Below are positions 33,559 through 45,113 of a DNA stretch of 64,000 nucleotides, one piece after another. Below the pieces are notes generated by a model. The model searched no databases, was not told where the DNA came from, and saw only the letters and a list, made by a program, of their open reading frames with translations. The DNA is taken from the NCBI RefSeq assembly GCF_033439725.1, contig NW_026944385.1, positions 744,001 through 808,000 of the forward strand, in the 5' to 3' direction. Position 1 is the first letter of the stretch; each line of letters opens with the position of its first letter. Source of the DNA: Neurospora tetraspora (taxonomy: Eukaryota > Ascomycota > Sordariomycetes > Sordariales > Sordariaceae). Made by a program: the position numbers and the translations under genes.

Positions 33559-36500
33559 TCAAGTCACCAATCGACGACAAAAAAAAAAGACTTGCCTGTA
33601 TTATACACTTTCATCACATCCGCATACTCGGCGTTAGGGAAACATTTCGGCTTGTCACTGGTAGATCGGTCGCACGAACGAAAGCTCCTGGGCAGGCAAT
33701 TCTTGGCGCGAGAAAGGCGGATTATTCGGGCACAAAGTGGGTGTGACCCTTGAGAATCTGCCAGCATCAGCGCTGTTCTCTCCTTTACTCCCTTTTACAT
33801 ATTACCCAGTTGGGTCGTCCTTCAATGAACGGCTTTTCTTTCCGATGCTTGAGAATTTGCCTGCCTGGATGGGTGACGACTTCGGTTCACCAGCACAAGA
33901 CAGGAATGGTTTCCACCCGCTGGTCTCTACTGAGATGCTAAGCCGAGGTGTTGTGCGGAAGTAGTTTCATCCTTGAGTTGGACCTCCCGTCACTCGCTGG
34001 TATGCGTGTTATTCTCAGACTCTGGGTTTTGACTGGAGTCTAGAAGTTCCTTCCCACGAGGAAACGGCATTTCTAGTAATGCATCTCCATACGTCCAGGC
34101 ACGCAGGACCTATCCGATCTTGGAGAGAAAGCTGGCCTCAGACACGGATAATGGTACCTCGATTTCAAGAGTATACGGCGTTGTAGTTTCATACCATCTA
34201 ACTGCTTTTCTTGCCTAATTTCCCGCTCTTATTTTGAGAAGGACACGACGACGAACCGAACGGGTGAGGGAATGTTGCTGCTGGGGTAACACAAAGTATA
34301 TCATATCATGCTTGCTATACTTGAGCTGGATGCGGGCTAGAGGGAAAGAGACGCCAAGTCCTTATACATCCTTCTTTGGGCGAAGAAAAAAAAATGAAAG
34401 TTGTGGTTTTCGGCTCTTGCTGTTTATGGCACCGTTGTTGCATGGGGCGTGTCGGGTGTGCTTTTTTCGGTTTGCTTGGTTGTTGTTTCTAGTTGCTTTA
34501 GACAGTAGTTGTTTTATTTTGAGATATCCCCCCCCCCCCCCCCCCCCCCTTGGAATTTGCGCGGTTGACTTGGTTGTTGTTCTCTTTATTTCCCTTTGTC
34601 GTCCTTCATGCGCATGAAGGTTCATCGTCATCAAAAGGCTTTCTAATAACTGGTTCCAAATCTTACCTCACGCTCTTCATGTGCTCTCTAGGTAGGGAGG
34701 TAGGTAGGTAGTTGGTACGGGGAATGAATGGCCTGACATGGAATCCAAAATCTGTCGTCCCATCTTCAAAATAGCTCATAGATCGATCATGACCTATCTC
34801 CCTCTCGGCCTCAATTGCCTCGTTCGCCGTTCGGAGACTCGAGCAACAACCGGAGACGCCGTTGATCTATCAGCGCCTCGCGCGGAAATCGGCACAACCC
34901 AAGTCCCAAGCGGAGCAGTCCAAGAAAGCACCAAGAAACCCCTAAATGTTTGCCCCTAGGATGATCGACAATGCCCAGAATCAGAGCCACAGAACGTCCA
35001 GGTCGGAAACGACGGCGTAGGCGGAAAATAACCAGGCGATGTAATGGGCTTTGCGACGGCAAGACTGTAACTGCCTTACAACTCAACTTGGGACAGTTCG
35101 CGGGTTGGCCACCTTTTTGAGTATAAAACCGGTCGCATGGGGCCCTTTATACGAAAACCATACCAAAACAAACGCAGTCATAGGTATCAAGGTCACGTAC
35201 CGCCGCCCATGGCCCATCACCTGTCGGACCATCAGGCAATAGTCAAATCTTCCAAGTCGTCTATCCTTCAAGGTACCCTTAGGTAGGAGAACTTCCGTTC
35301 GCTCTGTTTCTTTGTTTCGAGTTAACACGTCTTCTCCATCACAGATTCGCAGGTCTTGACATGTTCTCATCGTTGTTTTCCCATGCCACTCACTCTCCTT
35401 GCTTTCCAACCGATTCAAGTGCCATTGAGTTGAACTCGGCTAGAGCCTAAGTCTAGAGCCAACTCCAAGTCCGACTGATCCCATCACCAGGAATCCAGCA
35501 TAACAGTGCCACAGAAAATAGACAAAGAGGCCTGACCATAGCGGGAAAATGCGGGCGGCATCTGGCCCAGATGAATCGTCTGGTCTTGTTATTGTTCGAG
35601 GCTTCTGATTGGTCGTTGTTCGTTGTCTTCAGTGGGATGCTCGAGGTAGTCGAGGGCGGTTCCTTCCCAAGTCTTCCCGCTTCCCCCAAGTGCCCCTAAC
35701 GATGGTTCTTTCCCGGGATCAAATACTTTCCTGTATAAGAAAAATGAGAGGACCTTCCTGGGAGTCAATTGAGCAAGTGGCTCCATGGCTCTTGTCTTTG
35801 TTCTTTTTCTTGTGATTGCCAGTCTGATTCCGCTTGCGGTAGTTTTTCCGGTCGCGCAAAAAGTTTTGCGATAACTTCGGATTTCGAAATTGAAGTCTTT
35901 CCCTTCACCACTTACCTCATCCGCCTACCTTCAACCTTCTCAACTTAGCAACCTTCTACAGCTGTCTTGACCGTTATAGAAGGTCCTTGGCTTTTGCCCT
36001 TTTTTCGAACATTCTGGCCAGTCAGAAGGCCTGCTCAACCGTCTGGCACAAACGATGCATCTGGGCTAGAGGGTGCCGTCCGTATTCTCCCACTATGGTA
36101 CGTACATGGAGAAGAGATGTTATGTGGAGGTACTCCCGGAATATTCTCTTGGTTTTCTTCCTCTTTTGCATTCAAACTACCAATAGCATGAAAAGTATTC
36201 AACTGGTAAGATACCTTGTTGCTTTCACAGCAACTTGAAGCTTTCCCAATGGTCCCTACCTATGAATCGAGCCAAAGCCGTTCAGCTCGTCGGTTCAGGA
36301 ACCCACCTTTCCATCACCTAGCGTTTCCGAGTGCCGAGTCACGGCATTTCACCCCATCTCCGGCCCCGTCCCAGCATCAGTACCGACATTCAACAGCCCA
36401 GGCAATCCAGATCGGGTCACATAGCCGTCGGGCGCACCGCGGCCAACCGCAGTTCAACCAACGTCAGACCCGAGAGATTTTGATCCCGGCTTCTGACCTG

Positions 36501-36987
36501 ACCGTTCTGCTGCAGGGCCAAGTACCTACGTACGCCAACTTGCATGCAGTTAACCACTGTGTTTGGCACTTGACGGCTCAGTTCATTCACCAGAGCTAAC
36601 AACGGGCTTTGAGTGCCCCCTGCCAGTCTGCCACCCATCAATTCACCGAACGTCAGAGCCAAGCTATACTGTTTGGATATGGAAGAAGGACGGGTCCGGG
36701 CCGAATGGGCTGCACTCTATTTTGTCCGATGGGGCCGTTACCGCCGCCGCCGGGACAACTATATACCAGACATCAAAACAGTGATTATCGATTGGGCGTC
36801 CGGATGGATTGGGTCAGAACCTGCGCAAAAATCTCCAAGATAAGGTAGGTTGTATGTATTCCGAAACTGTTTTCCTTATCCCTCGGCATGTCCATTCCTC
36901 ATTATCCATGTAACCATGTCCCTTACCCCTTGGCGATAACACACAACCTCATATCTCCGTCCCCCAGCCCGGTTGTTCACACATTTC
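33559..36987. other. 3.4 kb gene-poor interval
   Basis: No gene I can support. Overlapping open frames occur on both strands around 36216-36850 (up to 127 codons), but none is clearly favoured. A 22-base C run lies at 34528-34549. Confidence 0.45.
34528..34549 (+). repeat. poly-C homopolymer, 22 bases
   Basis: An uninterrupted run of 22 C in otherwise ordinary sequence. The exact length may be a sequencing estimate. Confidence 0.9.
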
Positions 36988-37785
36988 TCACTTGCTGCGC
37001 AAATCGATCTCCATCCATCGGTTCCATTCCTCGAAAATCATTCCACCAGTTCTGCCACCCCAGGTACAAGCGTCTGTCAGGTGATCCAGAATTGTTAGAA
37101 ACGTGCTCGGTCACCTTGCTTTCAACAGGAATGGGTAAGAGGAAAGGGGATTAGGTAGCATAGGTAGGTAGTCAATCCCAGACAACCTTGGACCACTTAC
37201 CCATGATGTGTCCACCAGCAATGGCGAGTTGCTGACTAAATATCCCGAGGACCCAGACGTTAGCAATCAATCTCTTCTTGGAGTAGAGGCAATCATGAGC
37301 AGACGACGTCGACTCGCGTCGAGAATGCTAGGAACAGAACGGGAATCATCTTACGCTGTGACCTCCCAAGTGTCGGGATAGCCGGGGTCAACCTTTATCT
37401 TCACCCCAGGAATGTCACGGCAGACCTCTACGCCGGGCTTAACGGTGTAGCGAACACTGCTCCCCAGCGCCGCCACCTCGTTCACGCACTTGACAGCGGC
37501 GTCGACATCGGCCCGCCAGCCCAAATCGTCATTGAAGCAATGCTTTTCGACCCGCTTAGCCTTTACGGTGCCGTCGTGGGTGGACGTGGTGGCGTTGATG
37601 CTCTGGTAGTAGGCCTCAACGGCCTGCTCAGGGGTGAGGGCGACTACGTCGGGGTTGATGATGTCGTCAACCCACTGGGAGAAGCTGAAAGGCTTAGCCT
37701 CCGTCGTGGTGGTGGCGGTAGTGGCTGGCGCGGCGACGGCGACAGTCGCGAGGACGGCGATGGTGGCGAGTTTCATGGCGACCAT
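36988..37785 (-). CDS. small secreted protein, paralogue of the gene at 39321-40050
   Basis: Three exons, 37785-37355, 37236-37202 and 37073-36988, give 183 residues with all phases in register. Intron 1 has donor GTAAGA, a GCTAAC branch site and a TTTAG acceptor; intron 2 has GTAAGT and TGACAG. A hydrophobic signal peptide (about 1-19, ending AVAAP) is followed by a conserved block KPFSFSQWVDDIINPDVVAL and TPEQAVEAYYQSIN, and near the C-terminus IAGGHIMDACTWGGRTGG. The paralogue aligns in all these blocks. The mature part has about four Cys. The protein is probably extracellular; the family is not recognised and no enzyme motif is seen. A simple single-exon reading ending at 37351 would lose the conserved C-terminal block. 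Confidence 0.72.
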
Positions 37786-39320
37786 TTTGACGGTATGGGG
37801 ATGCTGGACTTGGTGAGGGAGAAAGAGAAGCTGATGAGTGCAGGTGAGGATGGGGAGGGAATTCTCTACTTTGGTTTAATGACCGACCTTCGTCCTTCTT
37901 ATACTCCGATCTTCCCTACCTCTAGAGGTCCTCTTCACGACATGGCTAAGAGCCTTCTACTACTGTGGTAGTGTCCCTATCCTCATTCCGGGTTGGCTTC
38001 ACACAGGTACGCTTTCGAGGACTGGAGCCGAGCAGTGGAACTACTACTGCAAGGTCTCTTCCTCTTTTCGGTTACCTTTCCGAATCCCAACAAATGCCCT
38101 TTGGCTGTAGAGATATCCCCGGCTAAGGCTGTCCCTGCCAGATACAACATCAACGTCCTCCCATGTTTACCGCCTTTTCTATCCTGGTATCGCCTTCTCT
38201 CCCCTAACATAAACGTTCCCGCATCTCCTCAAGCTTCCTCCGGGTTTACATCTAGACAAGTTTCCATGTAAACTGACCAAGACGCAGATAACTCTAATCC
38301 TGGAGGTCTCAACAGTCCCAAGTTTCAACATTTCCATGACTTCATCCTGCCACCCAAGCTCAACTCGACCTTCTCTACCTCATCTTTGACGCCGTCTCAA
38401 TCTTGTCTGGTCGAAGAGGAGTGAGAACCTACCTAGTGTACTTGAGAAGACATCCACTTCTTGCTGGGGACGTGTTCCGTGGTCCCGGACGTCTGTTACA
38501 TGGAATATGGATAGCTTTGGCATGCAGACCTGATTTGTAACGGGCCGATTCTATGATCCGACATCGCGTAGAGGCCGGTTTACCTCCTTCCCTTCGTGGT
38601 TCTAGCTGATGTTGAACCATAGGCTATAGCGGTCACAAGGCCGAGTAAGAAGGCGATGTTCCGGCACGTACTGTCTCTGCCACCTTTCCCCATCTCGCCC
38701 GCGCCGCTACATCACATTGGCTGGATTCATCGTTTCTAGCCGCCGCCAAGCTATATCTCTTATCGTATAGACTCGAGAAACCCGGAATCCAGGTCGTGTA
38801 GAAAACGCAGGGTTTCAAGTCTGTCAGCTGCTTTTGGCGGCCGTCAAAGCGCATGTACTATGTAGCGTACACTACCCGGCTGTCGGACATCTTCAAGCCT
38901 GCATCCTGAATTCCGGCTTTCCCAAGTCAATCAAAACGTTGAAGGTTTGCCAGTTGCGTTTGGCTGTATGTGCGCGGATGTTGATGCAAAGGGCAGAGCA
39001 TTTCTGCTAACCCTTCGTTGCCGGCCTGACGTGGTTTCCGGATTTCCCAAGTTCATACGGTACAGATGAGGTACGGTATTGTCTTCTGGATAATCGTTTC
39101 CGGCAAGCGCCCACAAACCCCCAGGGTCCAAGCTGCCCGACCCTACAGGGTCAGGTATGTAAATGTACATCGTCTGGACAGAGGGGAAAAAAAAAAAAAA
39201 TACACCTAGCAATGCAAACCTGGGAATTCATGACATCTCTTTTCACCACACATAAACCCCCGCATAAACGGAAACCCTTTCCCATGATAAGTCATAACAA
39301 CCTCAACACATTCAACTTCT
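37786..39320. other. intergenic region between the two secreted-protein genes
   Basis: Promoter of the 37785 gene plus the 3' flank of its paralogue. It contains one copy of the direct repeat described at 39104-39234. No gene is seen. Confidence 0.5.
39104..39234 (+). repeat. direct repeat copy 1, with an A-rich tail, downstream of the secreted-protein gene
   Basis: Shares AAGCGCCCAC, CAGGGTCCAAGCT, CGACCCTAC, GTCTGGACAG or close variants, a poly-A run (14 A) and CCTGGGAATT with the copy at 40322-40477, in the same orientation and order. It lacks the tRNA-like front of the other copy. Confidence 0.75.
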
Positions 39321-40050
39321 CTAGTACCCTTGACCATACAGCAAAACGGTAATATACCGATTGGCAGGCATCACAATCTTACCACCGCTCTTATCACCCC
39401 ATGTGCAGGCGTCTGTCATCACACGTCGAATCAGCAAAACCGCATACATACTGCGCAGGACAAACAGAAGCAGATAATACCATTCATGCTCCCACTCCGC
39501 ATGAAAATAACGAGAGGAAGGAAGGAAGGAAAAGAAGGAGAAGCTCACCCATAATAAACCCCCCAGCCCTCGCCCAATACTCCGACGGCTCCTCAACCCA
39601 CAGATTACAATCCTTCTGCCCAATCAGGCTCGACCTCCCGCTCGGACTGGAGCAGACAGATTTCGAGCAAAAGGGAATCGGGATGTGGACGAGTTCCTGA
39701 CCGCCCGCGGCCATGGTGTTGACTAGATAAACGGCGTCGGCGACGGGCATGCGCTTGGAGTTGGCGGTTTCGCAGGTTGCGGTTGAACTCCCCCTCTTGG
39801 ACAATTGCTCCGCCCCAGAAGTAGTGGTGCCGTTGATGCTCTGGTAGTAGGCTTCGAGGGCTTCCTCTGGGGTGAGGGCGACGACGTTGGGGTTGAGGAT
39901 GTCGTCTACCCATTGGGAGAAGCTGAAGGGTTTGGTTGCTACTTCTTCTGTCGCTTCTGTGGAGATGGAGGTGACGGTGGAGGCTGGGGATGGGGCGGCG
40001 ACGGTGAGGGTCGCGAGGATGGCGATGGTGGTGAGCTTGAGGGAGAGCAT
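39321..40050 (-). CDS. small secreted protein, paralogue of the gene at 36988-37785
   Basis: Two exons, 40050-39549 and 39412-39321 (136-base intron, donor GTGAGC, acceptor GATGACAG), give 197 residues. Signal peptide MLSLKLTTIAILATLTVAAP, then KPFSFSQWVDDILNPNVVAL and TPEEALEAYYQSIN almost as in the paralogue, and WARAGGFIM joined by splicing to DACTWGDKSGG. Five Cys remain in the mature part. Compared with the paralogue it lacks the first intron and has a different C-terminal end (ANRYITVLLYGQGY). Start at 40050 by alignment of the signal peptides. Function unknown; a secreted, fast-evolving pair fits an effector, antimicrobial or cell-surface role, but nothing in the sequence decides this. 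Confidence 0.75.
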
Positions 40051-40321
40051 GTTGGCGGTTTTGGATGGGAGAGTTGACAAGTGAAGGTGAAGTGATGACG
40101 GTGATGTATGTGATGGACAGAACAGAGGAGAGCTTCCTCTTCCTTTCAAAGGTCTTTTACACTATATATACCTTACCATTGTCGTCGCCTTTGCTCTGTT
40201 TACCTACCTCGTTCCTTTTGGTGGTTTGTGACTGTGTAGACAGCAAGTCAGAGGAGCCTCATGAAGTTGTTGGTTGTTGGTTTGGCTTGGTGTTGTGGAG
40301 TGTGGTGGTATTGTGCAAATA

Positions 40322-40477
40322 GCCGGAGGCGCAGTGGTCTGAGTGCTACAGTAGTGTACCTGCAGAAGCCACAAGCGCCCACGAACCCTCAGGGTCCAAG
40401 CTACCGACCCTACATGTACGTCGCCTGGACAGGGCGAAAAAAAGAACAAAATGAATACTACCCACCTGGGAATTTAT
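40322..40477 (+). repeat. direct repeat copy 2, SINE-like with tRNA-type front and A-rich tail
   Basis: Begins with GGCGCAGTGGTCTGAGTGC, which resembles a tRNA D-arm/A box, then a GGGTCCAAGC segment like a degenerate B box, and ends with an A-rich tail (GCGAAAAAAAGAACAAAATG). Copy 1 lies 1.27 kb away. The shared CCTGGGAATT beyond the tail means the two could instead come from a segmental duplication. Confidence 0.5.
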
Positions 40478-41094
40478 GGGATATTTCCTCAACGATCTTT
40501 CGTTCTCCGGTTTCGTTTGCGTCCTTTACGATACGCTGACAAGATGGAATTGATGATTGATTAACGTCCGTCGGCGCGGGCCGTTCCCGCTAAAACGTGC
40601 CCCTGCGTTAATTCGGGGTGGGTGGTGCACAAGCGCCATGTAGCGAACATTTGGTACGTGCGCTATTGGCGGACGCTGGCGGGGCACCGGAAACCTCCGA
40701 GTGGTTGATCAGAATAGCTGATGGATCTTGTCTGCGGTCTACAGAAGCATGAGTGGTCGGAGAACGAAAGTCGCCGGCTTGGGGTCGTTGTTACTGTGTA
40801 ACTCCCACTTGACAAGCCGGTTAACCGATCATGGAGTGGAAGAATTGCGATCCGGGGGCTCGGGAGAGAGCTCTGGACAGGAAGGAGAGAATGTAAATGT
40901 AAAAAGGCAACATGCTAGTCACGGATTGAAGGGGAAGCGGAAGTGGTTGAAAAGTTTTCACGGAGCATATGTACTCAAGTTAGTAAAAGGGACAAACAAA
41001 CTGAAGCTTATCGTCAAGATATACTGCCCCTTTTTCCAAGTAAACATGCGAGATCCGCAAAAGATGGAGCGCGAAAAAAAAAATGCAAAAGAAA
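40478..41094. other. intergenic region
   Basis: Nothing recognisable before the tRNA-Gly gene. One 160-codon plus-strand frame (40728-41210) runs through the tRNA and is rejected. Confidence 0.5.
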
Positions 41095-41165
41095 TGCGCC
41101 AGCCGCGAATCGAACGCGGGGCCCATCGATGGCAACGATGGATTTTACCACTAAACCACTGGCGC
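41095..41165 (-). tRNA. tRNA-Gly (GCC)
   Basis: A 71-base complete cloverleaf without intron: acceptor GCGCCAG pairs with CTGGCGC, A-box TGGTTTAGTGG, anticodon loop TTGCCAT (anticodon GCC), B-box GCGTTCGATTCGC, discriminator A. It is followed downstream by a T-run (the A-run at 41075-41083 on the plus strand) as terminator. Confidence 0.95.
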
Positions 41166-42167
41166 GAGAATGAGTTGATTGTTAAAATCTTTCAGAACAT
41201 GGGCTTATAATCGCACTCCCAAGAAAAGTAAGCTGTGTCTATCAACTTGCTTTCATCAATACCAACTCATTGCGCCGCATTGCCATAAATGCGCTCCACA
41301 CCGCTCGCAGGTAATTCTTCGAGTTTATACCTCAATCGAGTACCATTACTAATGAGAAGCAAACTCCAATTACTTATTTTGGATTGTTGTTGCGGGCATT
41401 ATCGCGGAGTGTCCCCGTTGTGTTGGTTCGTTGCTCGACTGCAAACTGAGATAGCCACGGGCCACTGTGGCGCAGCTGGATACACTGCGCTTCGATCTAA
41501 TCGAATCCGTTACAAGTGCATCGGTTAGTAGAGTTTACACTTTTTGCGGGACGTGAAGACCATTTGCCTGCGTTTTCAGGGATAACCAGCTCCAAAGAGA
41601 GAGCCAGTTGAAGTCAAGCGTGGACTGCTTTGTATTATTTGGACACTACTAACAGGTCAACGTCCCAGGGGGTGGTTATTCCTGAACTAAAGAGTGAATG
41701 AATGATGCAGGCGCGAGATCCCTCGTAGAGGGGCATCATGCATGCCTCCATGCTGGTTAACTTGGCAGCTGCGTCTGACGCGCACACATGCACAGGCTAT
41801 AAGGCCTGTCATCGACCAACTCCGTCGACCCCGGGCCGACCTTCTTCTTTTCTTTTGGCTTCGCTAGACTCATCGTCCTCAATGAGAGTCATTCCTTTAT
41901 CACAGCGTTTCCACTCATCAGTGAAGAGTGAGAGTAAAGACGGCAAAATGACGCAGCATCCATTACCTCAACCCGATTTGAACTTCTCGCTTCGCTCATC
42001 ACTCGATCGATCTGGATCTGAATCATCCCATCTCCCATCTCCCGTCTCTAATTCTTCAATACGCGTTGATAAATGTCAATACACATACATTTTCTTGAAG
42101 TAGCATGACACTCTCCATCGCCTCACTGGGTTCCGCTTCGACAGGGCGGACTGTAGTGCCTACAGTA
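41166..42167. other. intergenic region with a tRNA fragment
   Basis: Holds the tRNA-Arg-like fragment at 41461-41508 and the 3' flank of the membrane-protein gene. A 121-codon plus-strand frame at 41738-42103 lacks support. Confidence 0.5.
41461..41508 (+). pseudogene. tRNA fragment, 5' half, Arg(TCT)-like
   Basis: GCCACTGTGGCGCAGCTGG fits an acceptor strand and A-box, followed by an anticodon arm TTCGA..TCTAA..TCGAA that appears two bases short for a normal seven-base loop. The T-arm and 3' acceptor strand are missing. A CTTTTTG run lies about 30 bases downstream. Confidence 0.35.
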
Positions 42168-43977
42168 TCATTCTGCATGACTCCCAGTCCCAGCCGATGT
42201 CGTCCCAACAGCTTCTTCGTCATGGGTGGTGCTCTGGATAGACGACAGAGGTACCGCTTCTGCCGGCGTGCTTTTATGCTGATGTTTATGGTGATGTCTT
42301 TTGTTGCGGAGGGCTTGAGCCAGCACTCGTGCTGTTCCTCTCTGATCTTTCGGCACGGGCTTGAACAGCTCCTTAGCCCCGTCGACAAGGAACAGCTTGG
42401 CGAGTCCACCTAAAGACCGTGCATGTAGTTAGCAAAAGACACGGGTTTTCAGCAGACGGACAGGATGAGGTAGTGTTTCGTTGACGGTACCGGGCAGTAA
42501 GTAGGTAGTAGCTTCGGTGAAGGTACAGCCGTACAGGTACTGAACTTACAAATGACTATTGCAGAAAACTGCCCCAAGAGCGGCACCCACGCAACAACAG
42601 CCACGACCTGACCAAAGCCCCATTCATTCTCCTTGTACGACGGCCCCGAGAGTTCCGCCACTTTCTGGCGGAGGTACATGAAGAACCCCAGAGAAAGCCA
42701 GACAAGAATCAGGCTAGTGAGGACCAGGAACCCGCCGAAGATCCCCGTCAAAACCAGATACAGCGTCAGGACCGTATGCTTCCCCTGATCCGTCATCTTG
42801 GGGGTCCGGATCCGGATGACCAGCAACGAGCCGCCCCAGAAAAGGATCAGCGCAAAGACGGCGTAGGGAGTGTACTTGACCAGATGCTGGACATAGTGGG
42901 TCGACTGCCCCGCTTCCAGGCACCTGGCTTCGAACGTGGTTTTTTTGGCGGTCAGCTTGGCCTCGTTGAAGAAGGTGATGCTGACGGCGGCCATCATGCA
43001 GAGGAGCACGAGAAGGCCGGAGAAGGTCAGCGCCGGGTACTTGTGCCGTCCGGGGAACCACGGCCAGAGACAAATCAGGACGGCAATGGAATGGACGGCG
43101 CCCAGGTAGCCGAAGTAGCCGGAGTAGATCCGGCCGGCCGAGCGATTGGTGTCGTCGACGTTGAAGATGAGCGCGGCTATAATGAAGGTGAAGGCGAAGA
43201 CGTAGCAGGTGGACCAGAAGACTTCGAGGCAGTCATCGGCTGTTTCGCGGAGGGCGTTGGGGTCTATTAGCTTGGTTGGTTTCTGGGCGGTGGTTTGTTT
43301 ATGTTGCTGAGGGGTATCATGTTGAGGGTCCGCGGGGTTGCGGTTGCCTTGCTCGGGGTGGGCTTGTTCTGAGTTCAAATGCACTACATCTGTGATGTAG
43401 AAGCCGATGTAGAAGAGCAGGAACAGACTGGCAAGAACGGCTTGAACCACGAACGCAACGTTTATCTGCATGCCCAGGTTTTCCATGTTAGCGGGTTGGT
43501 AACGTGGCAGAAGGAGCTGGGGAGTGGGGAAGTGAGAACTGGGGAGGGCACTTTACTCACCCCAATGCCAGAAACATCCGGATTACCTTCCCATATCAGC
43601 GACTTGCAGAACTCCGTGGGGCACGCATTGAGGGTATGGTTGACAAGATGATTTAGACGGGAGCGTTTATTCGCGTTGTTGGCGAACCAGTCGGCGGCCT
43701 GGCCCAGTGTGTAGTTGGTGAAATTCTGTTCGGTACAATACCAAATAAAGTTGTCAAGCTGATAGATGGGTATGTCCCAGTCTTCCTTCCACCTCTCACC
43801 GTTTGTCTGATTCAGAATGTCTTGAGTGCCCCGCAAATAACCCAGAAACTCGGTAGCTGCTATGGAGCAGTCGGTGGTACAGTCCGGTCCAATAAATTTC
43901 TCAAAGCTCCTGAGGGTGAGATTGGAGGTAACGAAAGGGTTGGGGCCGGGATTTTTCCAATTAACTTCTCCTGCCAT
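42168..43977 (-). CDS. seven-helix membrane protein, intact member of a tandem pair
   Basis: Three exons, 43977-43561, 43465-42550 and 42409-42168 (introns 95 and 140 bases, GTGAGT and GTAAGT donors), give 524 residues. The first exon encodes an outward-looking domain of about 139 residues with several Cys and N-glycosylation sites (NLT, NQT, NFT, NYT, NHT), ending EFCKSLIWEGNPDVSGIG. Seven hydrophobic helices follow, including INVAFVVQAVLASLFLLF, CYVFAFTFIIAALIFNV, YFGYLGAVHSIAVLICLW and EWGFGQVVAVVAWVPLLG. The tail is cytoplasmic, His- and Ser-rich. The seven-helix order with an extracellular N-terminus resembles fungal receptor-like proteins, but no known GPCR signature is seen. The neighbour at 45114-46686 shares gene structure and most motifs. 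Confidence 0.8.
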
Positions 43978-44906
43978 AATTCTTCTGGTGGGGAGTAGCC
44001 GGTTTGGTTACTAATCTCGTAGGGGTGTGATACGTTATAGGTATCGTGGTGTGTAGGGAATATGAAAGAGGCGGGCGGTTGAGGACAAACTGTTGCCTTC
44101 GGGGGAGTCGGCCTCATCTTTCTCTTAAAAGACGGACAGCGGGGCATCCATATCGAGGGTGGACGGCCTGGGATGTCTTGTTGCCTCGAGGGGGCGAAAT
44201 CGCAGGGGATGGACAGTTACACTACCTAGGGAATATAACAAGGCTCCGGTCTGTGCTAGACTGCACGAGAGCCTTACACGGTACTCGGTTCCGGCCGAAA
44301 TCATTATTCCTTGTGTCACACAGTCAGATAAGGCTCGACCTGAATGGGTACTCAATGATGACTGAGGCCATGTATACAGACGCAGTGGAATACGAATCCT
44401 TAAGAATCCATATCTGATGTGCCCTTTGCGATATCGATGCCAGGCATTCTTTAAGCTGTATCACGGCGAGCGTAATTGGGGCGTAAGCTATCGCAACACC
44501 CGGCGCGTTTCTGGTAGGACAATGTCTGAGGCTTTGCACGAGGCATATGGATGACTTATCATGCACTTTCAACCGGCTCGATTGAATCGAAGCGCTGTGT
44601 ATCCAGTCGTCTCTACTTGAGGCACTGGATGGGGGAGTGACGATACAGGGTGTAAGGGACACGATTTAGGAACTGCTACTTCTTGAAAGCCGGGGGAAAA
44701 AGCCAAGCCGACGGTGCAACAAGGAAGTCAAGAACAGGAAGGTTACATGAGCGCCGGGTTAGGGTTACGTATACTCCCAAAAAATTCACCTGGCCCACCC
44801 GTCCAGCGAAGAGATGATGGAACTTCCCAAACCACAAAAAAAGTCACAACTCCATGGCATCACCAGAAACAGCCAAAAAGAGAAGATCACAAGCTTCATC
44901 AGGCTA
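43978..44906. other. promoter region of the intact membrane-protein gene
   Basis: No gene on either strand that I can support. The minus-strand frame at 43860-44147 overlaps the first exon in another frame and is accidental. Confidence 0.5.
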
Positions 44907-44978
44907 TGCCCACAGCCAGAATCGAACTGACGACTTCATCATTACTAGTGATGCGCTCTACCACTGAGCCATGCGGGC
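44907..44978 (-). tRNA. tRNA-Thr (AGT)
   Basis: 72 bases, no intron. Acceptor GCCCGCA pairs with TGTGGGC (one G-T), A-box TGGCTCAGTGG, anticodon loop CTAGTAA (anticodon AGT), B-box AGTTCGATTCT, discriminator A. It sits between the two membrane-protein genes. Confidence 0.92.
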
Positions 44979-45113
44979 TTTGATGGTTATCCTGGCTTGG
45001 AAGATGGTCTTTTATCACTCATTCTCCACCGGGATGCGGAGCCACCACTACACGAAGGCAGAACGACGGCTACCCGGGTGCTCTCTCTCGTTCACAGGTC
45101 TCAGTGCACCAGA

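Noticed and set aside
36216-36848. Possible small gene around 36.2-36.8 kb
   Set aside because: Three plus frames and one minus frame compete, none has a domain or a convincing intron to unite them.
40728-41210. Plus-strand frame of 160 codons
   Set aside because: Runs straight through the tRNA-Gly gene on the opposite strand.
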